Shown here piece after piece: positions 17,219 to 25,585 of a DNA stretch of 64,000 bases (positions are counted from its first letter, which is position 1; every line of letters starts with the position of its first letter). The position numbers and the translations under genes were made by a program. The notes under the pieces were generated by a model. The model ran no database searches and was not told where the DNA came from. It saw nothing but the letters and a program-made list of their open reading frames with translations. This DNA comes from Micromonospora purpureochromogenes (lineage in GTDB: Bacteria; Actinomycetota; Actinomycetes; Mycobacteriales; Micromonosporaceae): the NCBI RefSeq assembly GCF_900091515.1, contig NZ_LT607410.1:4092001-4156000 (forward strand). The letters are read 5' to 3'.

Positions 17219-17240
17219 CTAGGGCATCCTAGGAACCTAG
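17219..17240. promoter_or_regulatory. Overlapping palindromes before the GntR gene
   Basis: CTAGG-N4-CCTAG (17219-17232) overlaps CTAGG-N2-CCTAG (17229-17240), ending 18 nt before the GTG. They are spaced like an autoregulatory operator for a dimeric GntR repressor. Confidence 0.5.
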
Positions 17241-17258
17241 TGGTATGAGGAGGCGGGT

Positions 17259-18050
17259 GTGCAGATCAACCCGGGGGCAGCCGAGTTCCCGCACCGGCAG
17301 ATCGCCGCGCAGCTCAAGACCCAGGTGCGCCGCGGCGACTGGGCGCCGGGCGAGCGGCTGCCGTCGATCCCGGCCATCGCCGAGATGTTCGGCGTGGCGA
17401 AGCAGACCGTGCAGCGCGCCGTCGACCAGCTGCGGGTCGAGGGCATCCTGATCACCAGGCCCGGCTCGGGTACGTACGTGCGGGGCACCCGGCGCCGGCT
17501 CAACCGGCTCTCCCGAGGCCGCTACGGCGGCTTCCGCGGCTACCACACCGACCTGGCCGCGCGGTACCGGCAGCAGTTGGTCTCCGTGGGCCGCTCCCCC
17601 GCCCCGCCGGAGGTCGCCGACGCGTTCGGGGTGCCCGACGGCACCGAGCTGCTCTGCCGCCGGCACCTGGTACGCGCCGAGGACTCGCCGGTGGAGGTGG
17701 GCGCCTCCTGGTTCCTCCCGGCCGACACCGCGGGCACCTCGCTGGAGCGGGCCGAGGCGTTCGGCCGCCCGCTCTACCAGGAGGCCGAGGAGGCCACCGG
17801 CCGCCGGTACGTCTCGGCCACCGACACGATCAGCGCCCGCCAGCCCAGCCGGGAAGAGGCCGAGACCCTGCAGATCCGGCCGGACACCCCGGTGCTGCAC
17901 CTGCTGCACGTCGCCTACGACGAGAAGCGCAAGCCGATCGAGGTCGCCCAGGCCACCTGGCCCGGCCCGATGACCACCCTCACCGAGGAGTACAAGATCC
18001 CCGCCCCCGCCCCGGACCAGGACCCGGACCCCGGCCTGGTACTCGGCTGA
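17259..18050 (+). CDS. GntR/HutC-family transcriptional regulator
   Basis: The 263-aa protein has an N-terminal winged helix, residues 10-75 (GERLPSIPAIAEMFGVAKQTVQRAVDQLRVEGI, then the wing GSGTYVRG). A UTRA effector domain occupies about residues 95-245 (LLCRRHLVRAEDSPVEVG, then IEVAQATWPG). HutC-type members sense small molecules such as sugars or amino-acid derivatives. The GTG is preceded by GAGGAGG. It stands alone, with its own operator-like palindromes, so its ligand cannot be inferred from neighbours. A long inverted repeat lies beyond its 3' end. Confidence 0.92.
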   Translation: MQINPGAAEFPHRQIAAQLKTQVRRGDWAPGERLPSIPAIAEMFGVAKQTVQRAVDQLRVEGILITRPGSGTYVRGTRRRLNRLSRGRYGGFRGYHTDLAARYRQQLVSVGRSPAPPEVADAFGVPDGTELLCRRHLVRAEDSPVEVGASWFLPADTAGTSLERAEAFGRPLYQEAEEATGRRYVSATDTISARQPSREEAETLQIRPDTPVLHLLHVAYDEKRKPIEVAQATWPGPMTTLTEEYKIPAPAPDQDPDPGLVLG

Positions 18051-18089
18051 CGGTGAGCATGGCGGGGCCGGTTCAGCAGTGGTGAGCTG

Positions 18090-18154
18090 ATGATCCAGTC
18101 GCATTCACCCAGACGACACGCCGTCGGCGGTGTCGGTGAATGCGACTGGATCAT
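18090..18154. repeat. Long perfect inverted repeat between convergent genes
   Basis: The 19-base arm ATGATCCAGTCGCATTCAC (18090-18108) is repeated exactly in reverse complement at 18136-18154. The 27-nt centre itself folds (CGACAC...GTGTCG with GCC-GTC-GGC inside). It may serve as a bidirectional terminator for gntR and mshC. Its arms are AT-richer than other terminators here, so a small mobile palindrome is also possible. Confidence 0.75.
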
Positions 18155-18190
18155 GGAGCTGCGAGCCCGGGCGGCCGGCGCCCGGCCAGC

Positions 18191-19429
18191 TCAGAGGCGG
18201 ATGCCGAGCAGGGCGTCGACGGTGTCCGCGAAGAGGGCCGGCCCCTGCGGGTCGTCGCCGGCACCGGCCAGGGCGCGGTCGGCCCAGTCGTCGGCCAGCG
18301 CCAGGGCGCCGGGGGTGTCGAGGTCGTCGGCGAGGCGGGCGCGTACCCCGGCCAGGAAATCCGCCCCGGACGGCCCGGCGGCCGCGGCGGCGGCCCGCCG
18401 CCAGCGGTCCAGGCGCGCCTGCGCGGTGGTGAGCAGGTCGTCGGTCCAGGCGCGGTCGGCCCGGTAGTGCCCGGACATCAGGCCCAGCCGCACCGCCATC
18501 GAGTCGACCTTGTCGGCGCGCAGCCGGGAGACGAAGACCAGGTTGCCCCGGGACTTCGACATCTTTTCGCCGTCCAGGCCGATCATGCCGGCGTGCACGT
18601 AGTGGGCCGCGAAGGGCGCCTCGCCGGTGAGCCGCTCGGCGTGCGCGGCGGAGCACTCGTGGTGCGGGAAGAGCAGGTCGTTGCCGCCGCCCTGCACGTC
18701 GATCCGGTCGCCGAGCAGGTTCAGCGCGATCACCGCGCACTCGATGTGCCAGCCGGGGCGGCCGGCGCCCAGCTCACCGCCGGGCCAGGACGGCTCGCCC
18801 TCGCGGGCGCCGCGCCACAGCAGCGGGTCGAGCGGGTCGCGCTTGCCGGCCCGGTCGGGGTCGCCGCCGCGCTCCGGGAAGATCTCCAGCATCTGCTCGC
18901 GGGTCAGGTTCGACTCGTAGCCGAACTCCGGCGCGGCGTTGACGTCGAAGTAGATGTCGCCGGTGCCGTCCTCGAGCCGGTACGCGGCGCCGTCCTTGAG
19001 CAGGACGAGAACCTTCTCGGCGATGTCCGGGATCGACTCCACCGCGCCGACGTAGTGCGCCGGCGGGATGATCCGCAGCGCCTCCATGTCCTCCCGGAAC
19101 AGCGCGGTCTCCCGCATGGCCAGGACCTTCCAGTCCTCGCCGTCGCGCGCCGCGCGCTCCAGCAGCGGGTCGTCGATGTCGGTGACGTTCTGCACGTACC
19201 GGACATCCAGCCCCGCGTCGCGCCACATCCGCTGCACCAGGTCGAACGTGACCATGGTGGCGGCGTGGCCGAGGTGGGTGGCGTCGTACGGGGTGATGCC
19301 GCAGACGTACATGGTGGCCGCGCCGTCGGGGCGGCTGGGGTGGACGCCGCGCCGCGCCGAGTCGTACAAGCCCAGTGGCCCGCCGCCGCCCGGCAGCCGT
19401 GGCACCTCGTGTCCCGCCCAAGACTCCAT
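18191..19429 (-). CDS. mshC: Mycothiol ligase MshC
   Basis: MshC joins cysteine to glucosaminyl-inositol in ATP-dependent mycothiol synthesis. It is a cysteinyl-tRNA synthetase relative. The HIGH-like motif THLGHA is at 51-56, the zinc ligand Cys43 is in [10 protein letters not shown], and KMSKSRGN is about three quarters along. A zinc-site stretch GWHIECAV is also seen. The 412-aa length is typical. ATG 19429 (MESWAGHE) is favoured over ATG 19435 because TAGGCT lies 7 nt upstream, indicating a leaderless message. It proves that the organism makes mycothiol. The neighbouring SCO1664/DUF3090/phosphatase cluster is the usual context. Confidence 0.96.
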   Translation of the reverse strand: MESWAGHEVPRLPGGGGPLGLYDSARRGVHPSRPDGAATMYVCGITPYDATHLGHAATMVTFDLVQRMWRDAGLDVRYVQNVTDIDDPLLERAARDGEDWKVLAMRETALFREDMEALRIIPPAHYVGAVESIPDIAEKVLVLLKDGAAYRLEDGTGDIYFDVNAAPEFGYESNLTREQMLEIFPERGGDPDRAGKRDPLDPLLWRGAREGEPSWPGGELGAGRPGWHIECAVIALNLLGDRIDVQGGGNDLLFPHHECSAAHAERLTGEAPFAAHYVHAGMIGLDGEKMSKSRGNLVFVSRLRADKVDSMAVRLGLMSGHYRADRAWTDDLLTTAQARLDRWRRAAAAAAGPSGADFLAGVRARLADDLDTPGALALADDWADRALAGAGDDPQGPALFADTVDALLGIRL

Positions 19430-19454
19430 GACCATCAGCCTAACGAGCCGTCAG

Positions 19455-19475
19455 GTGGGGGGCAGGCACCCCCAC
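19455..19475 (-). terminator. Hairpin ending the SCO1664-family operon
   Basis: GTGGGGG and CCCCCAC pair in a 7-bp stem with a 7-nt loop, about 22 nt after the stop on the minus strand. Confidence 0.6.
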
Positions 19476-19497
19476 GGGTGATCAACGTGACAGCGAC

Positions 19498-20316
19498 TCA
19501 CATGGGGGGCCAGGGCATCGCCGGCCAGTCCTGCGGGGGCTGCGGGTAGCGCCCGGCCTCGCGCAGCCGGTCGGTCCGCGCCGCCAGCTCGGCGATCTCC
19601 CCGATCGTCAGGTGGGCGGACAGCTCCTCGCCCAGCTCACCGGCGACCCGACCGGCCAGGACGTCGAGCATCTCCACCGCGTCCGGCGGGAGTTGCCGGC
19701 CGGCCCAACCCCAGAGCACCGTGCGCAGCTTCTCCTCGACGTGGAAGCAGACGCCGTGGTCGACCCCGTAGAGGCGGTCGTCCGCGCCCACCAGCACGTG
19801 GCCGCCCTTGCGGTCGGCGTTGTTCAGCACCGCGTCGAGCACCGCCAGCCGGGCCAGCCGCGGGTCGTCGGCGTGCGCCAGGGCGTACGCGGCGCCGTCG
19901 TCGTCGCGGGCCGCGGCGACCGGGAACCAGCGCGGCGGCACCGCCTCGGCGGGTACGAAGCCGACCAGCGGCTCGGCGTCGTCCGGCTCGTCGATCCAAA
20001 GCTGGCAGGAACCGGGGCCGAACGGGCCGTCGCGGAGCACGGTCGGCGGCACCAGGTCCCAGCCGGTGGCCCGGGAGACCAGGTAGGCGGCGACCTCCCG
20101 GCCGGCCAGGGTGCCGTCGGGGAAGTCCCAGAGCGGCCGCTCACCGCGCACCGGCTTGTAGACGCAGCGGGCCGTCCGCCCGCCCAGGGTCAGGATCCCG
20201 CGCAGGGTGGTGTTGGAGGCGTCGACCAGCCGCCCCTCCAGGGCGAGCTCACCGTCGCGCAGCAGCCGGAGCGCCGCGCTGCCGTCCTGGCGGGGCTGCA
20301 ACTCCGACGAGGTCAC
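19498..20316 (-). CDS. SCO1664-family protein, kinase-like fold
   Basis: This 272-aa protein is of the SCO1664 family, distantly like phosphatidylinositol 3/4-kinase folds. ARCVYKPVRGERPLWDFPDG supplies the putative ATP-binding Lys, LDAVLNNADRKGGHVLVG resembles a catalytic loop (N and D), and LYGVDHGVCFH a metal-binding DHG. Activity is unproven. Its ATG overlaps the stop of the DUF3090 gene (ATGA), so it is coupled to it. The phosphatase gene stands further upstream on the same strand and mshC downstream; this order is conserved in actinobacteria. Confidence 0.9.
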   Translation of the reverse strand: MTSSELQPRQDGSAALRLLRDGELALEGRLVDASNTTLRGILTLGGRTARCVYKPVRGERPLWDFPDGTLAGREVAAYLVSRATGWDLVPPTVLRDGPFGPGSCQLWIDEPDDAEPLVGFVPAEAVPPRWFPVAAARDDDGAAYALAHADDPRLARLAVLDAVLNNADRKGGHVLVGADDRLYGVDHGVCFHVEEKLRTVLWGWAGRQLPPDAVEMLDVLAGRVAGELGEELSAHLTIGEIAELAARTDRLREAGRYPQPPQDWPAMPWPPM

Positions 20317-20894
20317 CGGTGGTAACCGTTGTGCCGCGGGCAGAGATGCCCGGCGGGGTCGAGCGGCTGGCCGCAGAGCGGGCAGGGCGGGCGGCCGGCG
20401 TTGACCACCCGGCGGGCCCGCTCGATGAACTCCCGGGTCGCCTCGGGGGTCAGCCGCACCCGGAGCCGGTCGAGGTCCTCGTCCGGCTCCTCGACGTCGT
20501 CCTCGTCGTCGTCCTCCTCGTCGCCCAGCTCGACCTCGACCTCCGCCTCGCCGGCGGCGATCGCCTCGATCACCACGGTCGCGCTGTCGACGTCGAAGGC
20601 CAGGCCGAGGGTGCCGACCCGGAACTCCTCGTCGACCGGGGTGTCCAGCGGGTCGTTGTCGCCGACGAGGGTGGGCGCGGCCTCGGGCAGGTCGACGCCG
20701 AACCGGCGCTGGGCCTCGGCGAGCAGCTCCTCCAGCTTCTCGGCGAGCAGGGAGACCTGCACCTTCTCCAGCGCGACGCTGACCAGCCGGCCACCGCCGC
20801 GCGCCTGGAGGAAGAACGTACGCTCCCCCGGCGGCCCGACGGTCCCGGCGACGAACCGCTCCGGCGGCTCGAAAGCGTGCACCTGGTGGGTCAT
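20313..20894 (-). CDS. DUF3090-family protein with zinc ribbon
   Basis: This 193-aa protein belongs to DUF3090. The N-terminal domain (FEPPERFVAGTVGPPGERTFFLQA) is followed by a long Asp/Glu run around residues 120-140. The C-terminus is a zinc-ribbon-like CPLCGQPLDPAGHLCPRHN. Function is unknown. ATG 20894 is preceded by TAGGGT 7 nt upstream, suggesting a leaderless transcript. It is followed with a 4-base overlap by the SCO1664-family gene. Confidence 0.9.
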   Translation of the reverse strand: MTHQVHAFEPPERFVAGTVGPPGERTFFLQARGGGRLVSVALEKVQVSLLAEKLEELLAEAQRRFGVDLPEAAPTLVGDNDPLDTPVDEEFRVGTLGLAFDVDSATVVIEAIAAGEAEVEVELGDEEDDDEDDVEEPDEDLDRLRVRLTPEATREFIERARRVVNAGRPPCPLCGQPLDPAGHLCPRHNGYHR

Positions 20895-21006
20895 ACCCAC
20901 GACCCTATCCGGCACACGGAGGCGTCGCGCACCGCACCGAGGGTGGTTCAGCCGAGGGCGAAACGCCGCCGGCCGCTCGCGCCGCGCCGGGCGTGGCGGG
21001 GTCCGG

Positions 21007-21711
21007 TCACCCGGCCGCCCCCGCGCCGCCGCCGACCGCGGCGTCCGAGTCGGTGGGCCGGGTCGCCCGCCGGCGCCGCTTGCGCGGCGGCGGCACCAGC
21101 CCGGCGAGGTCACCGCCGGTGTCGTTGAGCCGGACCAGGAAGGGCCGCAGCGGCGTGTAGCGGATCGCGGTGACCGACGCCGGGTCCGCGACGATGCGCT
21201 GGAACAGATCCAGGTGTACGCCGAGCGCGTCCGCCACGATGGCCTTGATCACATCGCCGTGGCTGCACGCCAGCCAGACCGCCTCCGGCCCGTGCTCGGC
21301 GGTGACCGCGGCGTCCCAGGTGCGCACCGCGGCGACCGCCCGCGCCGCCATCGCCGCCATCGACTCGCCCTCGGGAAAGACCACCGCGCTCGGGTGCTGC
21401 TGCACCACCGGCCAGAGCGGCTCCTTGGCCAGCTTCTTCAGCGGCTGCCCCTCCCAGGCGCCGTAGCCGCACTCGATCAGGCCCTCCTCGACCACCGGCT
21501 GCACCTGCGGCAACGCCAGCTCCAGGGTCTGCCGGCAGCGGATCAGCGGGCTGGTCACCACGGTGGCCAGGGGCAGGGCGCGCAGCCGCTCGCCGACCGC
21601 GGTGGCCTGGGCCCGGCCCGTGTCGTCCAGCTCGACCGGTTGGCGGCCGGCCAGCCCGCCGTCGGCGTTCGCCGTCGTCCGGCCGTGTCGCAGAAGCAGA
21701 AGGGTCGCCAC
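21007..21711 (-). CDS. MSMEG_4193-family histidine phosphatase
   Basis: This phosphoglycerate-mutase-superfamily enzyme of about 234 aa has the catalytic RHG motif at the very N-terminus (LLLLRHGRTTAN), VTSPLIRCRQT, Glu in ECGYGAWEGQ and the second catalytic His in ACSHGDVI. The C-terminus is a basic tail (PPPRKRRRRATR). The family co-occurs with DUF3090 and SCO1664-type genes, which follow here in order. GTG 21711 is chosen because TAGGGT lies 7 nt upstream; GTG 21720 is possible. The gap 21712-22036 upstream shows nothing I can support. Confidence 0.88.
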   Translation of the reverse strand: MATLLLLRHGRTTANADGGLAGRQPVELDDTGRAQATAVGERLRALPLATVVTSPLIRCRQTLELALPQVQPVVEEGLIECGYGAWEGQPLKKLAKEPLWPVVQQHPSAVVFPEGESMAAMAARAVAAVRTWDAAVTAEHGPEAVWLACSHGDVIKAIVADALGVHLDLFQRIVADPASVTAIRYTPLRPFLVRLNDTGGDLAGLVPPPRKRRRRATRPTDSDAAVGGGAGAAG

Positions 21712-22036
21712 GCTGACCACCCTAGGGCCTCCCTTCGCGCCACCGCCGGCCACGCCGCACCCGGCCACACGAGTCGGTCCACGCCTCAACCTGACCTCGG
21801 TACTCGGGCGCGAGGCCGGTACCGCCCGAATGTCCGGTTGCAGCCCGCACGGCACCGCCGGCGACGCGCCGGGTTGAAGAAGTGCAGGCTCACCACTCGG
21901 CCCGCCGCTGGGTCTCGCCGGGCCGCTTGCGCGGGCGTCCGCGACTGCCGCGCACTGGCGGGACCTTGGCGATCAGCGGGAGCAGCTGAGTGGGGTTTCC
22001 GCCGTCGGGCGAGGGGGACGCCGGCACACCTCGCCC

Positions 22037-22528
22037 TCAGTCGCCGGCAAGATCGTCGGTGGCGGCCCGCCCGGCGTCGGTTGTGCGGCGCAGGAAGTCG
22101 GCGAGTAGTTCGAGTTGGTTTTCCTCGTATTCGGCGAAGATCTGGTCCATCGAGCCGTTCATTCCTGAGTAGAGGCCGAACAGCTCAGCGTTGCGGTCGC
22201 GCAGGGCGCGGAGAGCGACTGCGCGGCGGTCGGTCGAGTCGCGCTCACGGGTGATCCAGCCGCCGCGTTCGAGCCTGTCGAGGATGCCGGTCATGGTGGC
22301 GGGGTGCAGCCCGGCACGTCGGGCGACGGCGCTCGGGCTGAGCGGGCCGTGACGGTTGATCAGATCGAGGCACGCGAGGTCGACCTGCCTGAGGTCGACG
22401 TGGGCGCCGACCTGGTGGTTGAGCAGGGACAGCTGGATGCTCAGCTCGCGCAGTAACTCCTTGATCTCGGTGGCCAGTCGCCGCCGACGTCGCTTGGCGG
22501 GGGCACCATCCGGTGTCGCGGGAGTCAT
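22037..22528 (-). CDS. MarR-family transcriptional regulator
   Basis: The 163-aa protein has a MarR winged helix: VDLACLDLINRHGPLSPSAVARRAGLHPATMTGILDRLERGGWI, then the wing RERDSTDRRAVALR. The dimerisation helices lie at both ends. ATG 22528 follows AAGG by 6 nt. The AT-rich DNA just upstream (22560-22580) is a plausible promoter and operator. MarR proteins often control nearby detoxification enzymes; the damaged hydrolase, DUF1772 gene and NAD(P)-binding gene upstream on the same strand are candidates. Confidence 0.9.
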   Translation of the reverse strand: MTPATPDGAPAKRRRRRLATEIKELLRELSIQLSLLNHQVGAHVDLRQVDLACLDLINRHGPLSPSAVARRAGLHPATMTGILDRLERGGWITRERDSTDRRAVALRALRDRNAELFGLYSGMNGSMDQIFAEYEENQLELLADFLRRTTDAGRAATDDLAGD

Positions 22529-22728
22529 CTGGCCTTGCCTCGAAGTCGTATCTTCCGGTCCCCGTATTGTACTGGCTGTTGAACACAGGAGGCGGGGTAC
22601 ACGTCGCGCGGGGCGGGGCACCACCTCGCCCGGCACAGGGTACCGCCCCGTACCCGGGCTGGCGGATTTCTCCTCCTGCGGCGGGGCCCGGGCGAGGTCT
22701 TCGCGTGTTGAGGGTCGCATCGCTTCTT

Positions 22729-23433
22729 TCACGGACGCATCTCGATGGTGAAGTCTTGAATGATCCGGGCGAGCCTCGCGGGTTGGTCCAAAGGGATGAG
22801 CGTATAGCTGTCGTCCACCTCGACCAGTCGTCCTTGGGGCAGGAGGTCGGCGAGGCGCCGGCCGTGCTCAGGTGGCATTACACGGTCGCCGCGTGCCCAG
22901 ACGACTAGGGCAGGACGGTTGAAGGTCGGCAGGTATTCGGCCGCCTTCAGCATCAGGTGCGTGTCGGCGAATGCTGTTCGCAGTGCTCGCACCGCGTCGC
23001 GGCGAATCTCAGGACTGGTCATGACCGGCTTGAGCCGTCGGATGGTGGCAGCGTCTCCCCGCATGGTGAGCCATCCGAACGCTATCGGGAGTCGCCGAAG
23101 CGGCCGGGGCCGCATCTGCTGCATGAACACCCCGAACGCCCAGGGCCAGAGCTTGCCGGCAAACATGAGCGTCCTGCCGGTCAGCCCTGGTGGAAAGTTG
23201 TCGAACGCCTCGCAGGACACGAGCACAACGCGTCGCACGCGTGCGGCGCCGTCGCAGATGAGCAGTTGGACGAGCGCCCCGCCGGTGTCATTGCCCACGA
23301 GGGTGACGTCGTGCAGGTCGAGGCGGTCAAGGAACTCCGCGACCAGCCGAGCTGTCCCGGGCAGCGACAGGTCAGCGGCGGCGTGCATCGGGTGACGATG
23401 CGCGCCCAGTGGCAGTGTCGGTGCCACACCCAC
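22729..23433 (-). pseudogene. Alpha/beta hydrolase missing its N-terminal third
   Basis: The 234 codons encode a haloalkane dehalogenase-like hydrolase. The nucleophile elbow is VGNDTGG, with Asp as nucleophile, and a late region NRPALVVWARGDRVMPPEHG. It begins at a position equal to about residue 65-70 of normal members (GVAPTLPLGAHRHP). The strand carrying the oxyanion His-Gly is absent. Its 5' end lies inside the 3' end of the DUF1772 gene, in another frame, which looks like a deletion junction. It might still be translated but should lack activity. Confidence 0.7.
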
Positions 23434-23931
23434 GCCCCGGCGGCCGGCTGTTCCTGGATCGGACCCGTCCCAGCGCCGCCACTGCCAGGCATCCGAACGC
23501 GAGCAGGGCGGCGCCGGTTCGGAAGGCGTGGGCGATCTGCCAGCGATCCCGCACGCTCGCCCAGTCCGTCGGAGGTGCCTGCACGTTCCACGTGAGCTGG
23601 TCGTGATTGATCGGAACGTTGACTACGAGCGACGTGGCGAGGACGGTCACCAGTAGCACGAGCGCTGTCAGTGTCAGCCAGAACGCGCGTCCCCTCATAC
23701 GGGCAGCGAGAAAGGCCAGGACCGCCGTGGCTATCAGCGTCGGAACGAGGGTGGCGGTGGCGAGGCCGTCCAGATGGACGAGCTCCACGTGACGAACCTG
23801 GGTGTAGACCTGGGAATCGGAGTTCGGCAGGGTTGACTCGATCACGAGGACAGTGATGAGAAACCCTGCGAAAGACCCCCGAAGAGTAGGCTCACGAAAC
23901 GGACGGTGGTAGCAAGCACGCTGTCGGCCAT
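23372..23931 (-). pseudogene. DUF1772-family membrane protein gene, frameshifted
   Basis: From ATG 23931 the frame reads MADSVLATTVRFVSLLFGG and then fails. The sequence continues in another phase as FAGFLITVLVIESTLP, TQVRHVELVHLDGLATATL and DRWQIAHAFRTGAALLAFG, which is a DUF1772 (anthrone oxygenase-like) membrane protein. One base is missing in or beside the A/C runs at 23871-23880. A GTG at 23845 could give a product lacking the first membrane helix. The C-terminus runs into the truncated hydrolase. Confidence 0.7.
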
Positions 23932-23943
23932 GGTTTCTCTTCT

Positions 23944-24621
23944 CTAGTGGGCTATGCCGATGACGTGCTTGATCGTTTCTGGTTGGCCGAGCACGCGGAG
24001 CATGTGGTGCGCGACGTCGGCGCGCGAGACAGAGAAACCACCTCGGATGTTTTGGCCGTACGCCGTCCGGTAGACGCCGGTCAGGGGCTTGTCGGTCAGT
24101 TTCGGCGGTCGGGAGATGGTCCAGTCCAGCCCGCTGTCGCGAAGGATGTCCTCCATCAGCGCGAGGTCGGTGTAGTGCGCGCGGAACATGGCTCCCGCAA
24201 ACGGGGCGCCCAGGTGCCGCATGAAGAACCCGTCTCCCGGATCATGTTTCGGCGGGTTCGGCCGGCCGGGCGAGGGCACCGTGCCGACCGGTGCGGCGCT
24301 GACCACGACGATGCGTCGTACGTGGGTGGCTTGCATCGCGGCCACGATGGCCCGCGTGCCCTGCGAGGCGATGCCCGCCTCGGTCCTCGGGTTGCGCGGT
24401 CCGAGTCCTGACAGGACCGCGTCGGCTGCGTCAACCGCGGACGCGAGCACCGCCGGGTCCGCCGCTGTCAGATCGGCGGTGATGACGCGCACCTGTCCGG
24501 CCTGCCGGGGCAGGCTCTTGGGGTTGCGTACGACCGCGGTGACGTCGTGGCCCGCGGCGACGGCCTGTTCGAGCAGGTGCCGGCCGATGCCGCCGGTGGC
24601 TGCGAAGATCGTTAGCCTCAT
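23944..24621 (-). CDS. NAD(P)-binding atypical SDR (NmrA-like)
   Basis: This 225-aa Rossmann-fold protein starts MRLTIFAATGGIGRHLLEQA, with the nucleotide-binding TGGIGR loop. Further blocks are VTAVVRNP, VLSGLGPRNP, VRRIVVVSA and DWTISRPPKLTD. It lacks the YxxxK catalytic pair of classical SDRs, as usual for NAD(P)H-sensing or reductase-like members. ATG 24621 follows AGGAG by 8 nt. A remnant of a similar gene lies directly upstream. Confidence 0.88.
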   Translation of the reverse strand: MRLTIFAATGGIGRHLLEQAVAAGHDVTAVVRNPKSLPRQAGQVRVITADLTAADPAVLASAVDAADAVLSGLGPRNPRTEAGIASQGTRAIVAAMQATHVRRIVVVSAAPVGTVPSPGRPNPPKHDPGDGFFMRHLGAPFAGAMFRAHYTDLALMEDILRDSGLDWTISRPPKLTDKPLTGVYRTAYGQNIRGGFSVSRADVAHHMLRVLGQPETIKHVIGIAH

Positions 24622-24634
24622 GAATTTGCTCCTG

Positions 24635-24829
24635 TCAGTTGTGGAAACTTGCGGCGTGCTCGGCGGCCCGTTCGGCCTGGGTGAGTGCGCGGGACGGAGG
24701 ACCAGTTCCACGGTGTCGGTGGGCGGCCCGAAGCAGTTGCTTGACGACCTTCCCGGCCGACGTAGCCCGTCGCCCGGTAATCAAGATCGTGAGGATGCCC
24801 CCTCGGCGCACCGGCATTGACTCGAGCAT
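24635..24829 (-). pseudogene. 5' remnant of a second NAD(P)-binding SDR gene
   Basis: The minus strand reads ILTILITG, then in another phase ATGYVGRE, then back to VVKQLLRAAH and RALTQAERAAEHAASF before TGA 14 nt ahead of the intact gene. Together these rebuild the N-terminus of a TGATGYVG-type NmrA-family protein with at least two frameshifts. The remaining 70% is absent. Confidence 0.6.
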
Positions 24830-24847
24830 CTTTCCGTTTCCCGTACG

Positions 24848-24862
24848 ATATGGAAACCATAT
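24848..24862. promoter_or_regulatory. Palindrome upstream of the SDR remnant
   Basis: ATATGG-AAA-CCATAT is a perfect inverted repeat in a locally AT-rich region, about 20 nt before the remnant. It probably overlaps the promoter and resembles a MarR/HxlR-type operator. Confidence 0.4.
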
Positions 24863-25527
24863 TATGGGGTTCGAGATTGAAGCAAGATGACGTAAGTAAC
24901 AGCTTGGAGCCGAGAGCCGCGTGTTCCTCGCTCGCTGGTCGCCGGCGGCCTGACCGGCCCCAACGGCCGTGACAGCGATTGTCAGGGGTTTAAGTGCCCG
25001 ACTGGGGTCCCGTCACGTGTGGGTGGCCTGTCCGATATGCGTGGGTGAGGTCGATGTCCCGCCCGGGCACTGTCCGGCCCGGTCTGGCGGGTCTGGGGTG
25101 TGACCGGGGGCATCCCGGCGGCGGAATCGGGGCCGGCCCGGCTTTGTTACACATCCCCGAACGACCGCACCAGCACCCACACGATGGGTGGGCCCGGCCC
25201 GGAATGATGCCCGGCCGGCGGTCGTTATACAGATCCGGCGCCACGAGGCCCCGCCCGTGAAGTCGCCGAACCCGAAGACTTTCCCCCTTGGTTTTCCTGC
25301 AAGCGCGGACGAGGTCCTTACACCCGCTGAGGCCGTTCCCCCGATTGGCCGTGTGGGATGCCTACGCGCAGTGAAAGCAGCAGGCCGCCGACCTCGTCGC
25401 CAAGCACTGGAACAGCTGACAACCCGCACCACCGAACGGCAGCACGACAGCAAGACCGCTGGCCGGCACCCCATCCCGGGGCGCTGGCCAGTGGCGTATC
25501 CGGAGAACCGCCGAGCCCGGACAGCGA
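24863..25527. other. Gene-free stretch
   Basis: About 660 bases without a supportable gene on either strand. Open frames are short, Arg/Pro-rich and lack homology that I can recognise. A short peptide near 25370-25420 (KQQAADLVAKHWNS before a stop) could be a scrap of a lost gene. Confidence 0.4.
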
Positions 25528-25570
25528 ACGGCCCCCGCCAGTGCCCGGGGAGGGCGGTGGCGGGGGCCGT
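25528..25570 (-). terminator. Terminator downstream of uppP
   Basis: ACGGCCCCCGCC pairs perfectly with 25559-25570 across a 19-nt loop, starting 15 nt past the uppP stop. Confidence 0.6.
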
Positions 25571-25585
25571 CGATCGGTCGGGCGG

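Noticed and set aside
24863..25527. tRNA or small RNA gene in the gene-free stretch
   Set aside because: I could not fold a cloverleaf, find a CCA-like end or a T-arm motif. No tRNA or rRNA was recognised elsewhere in the window either.
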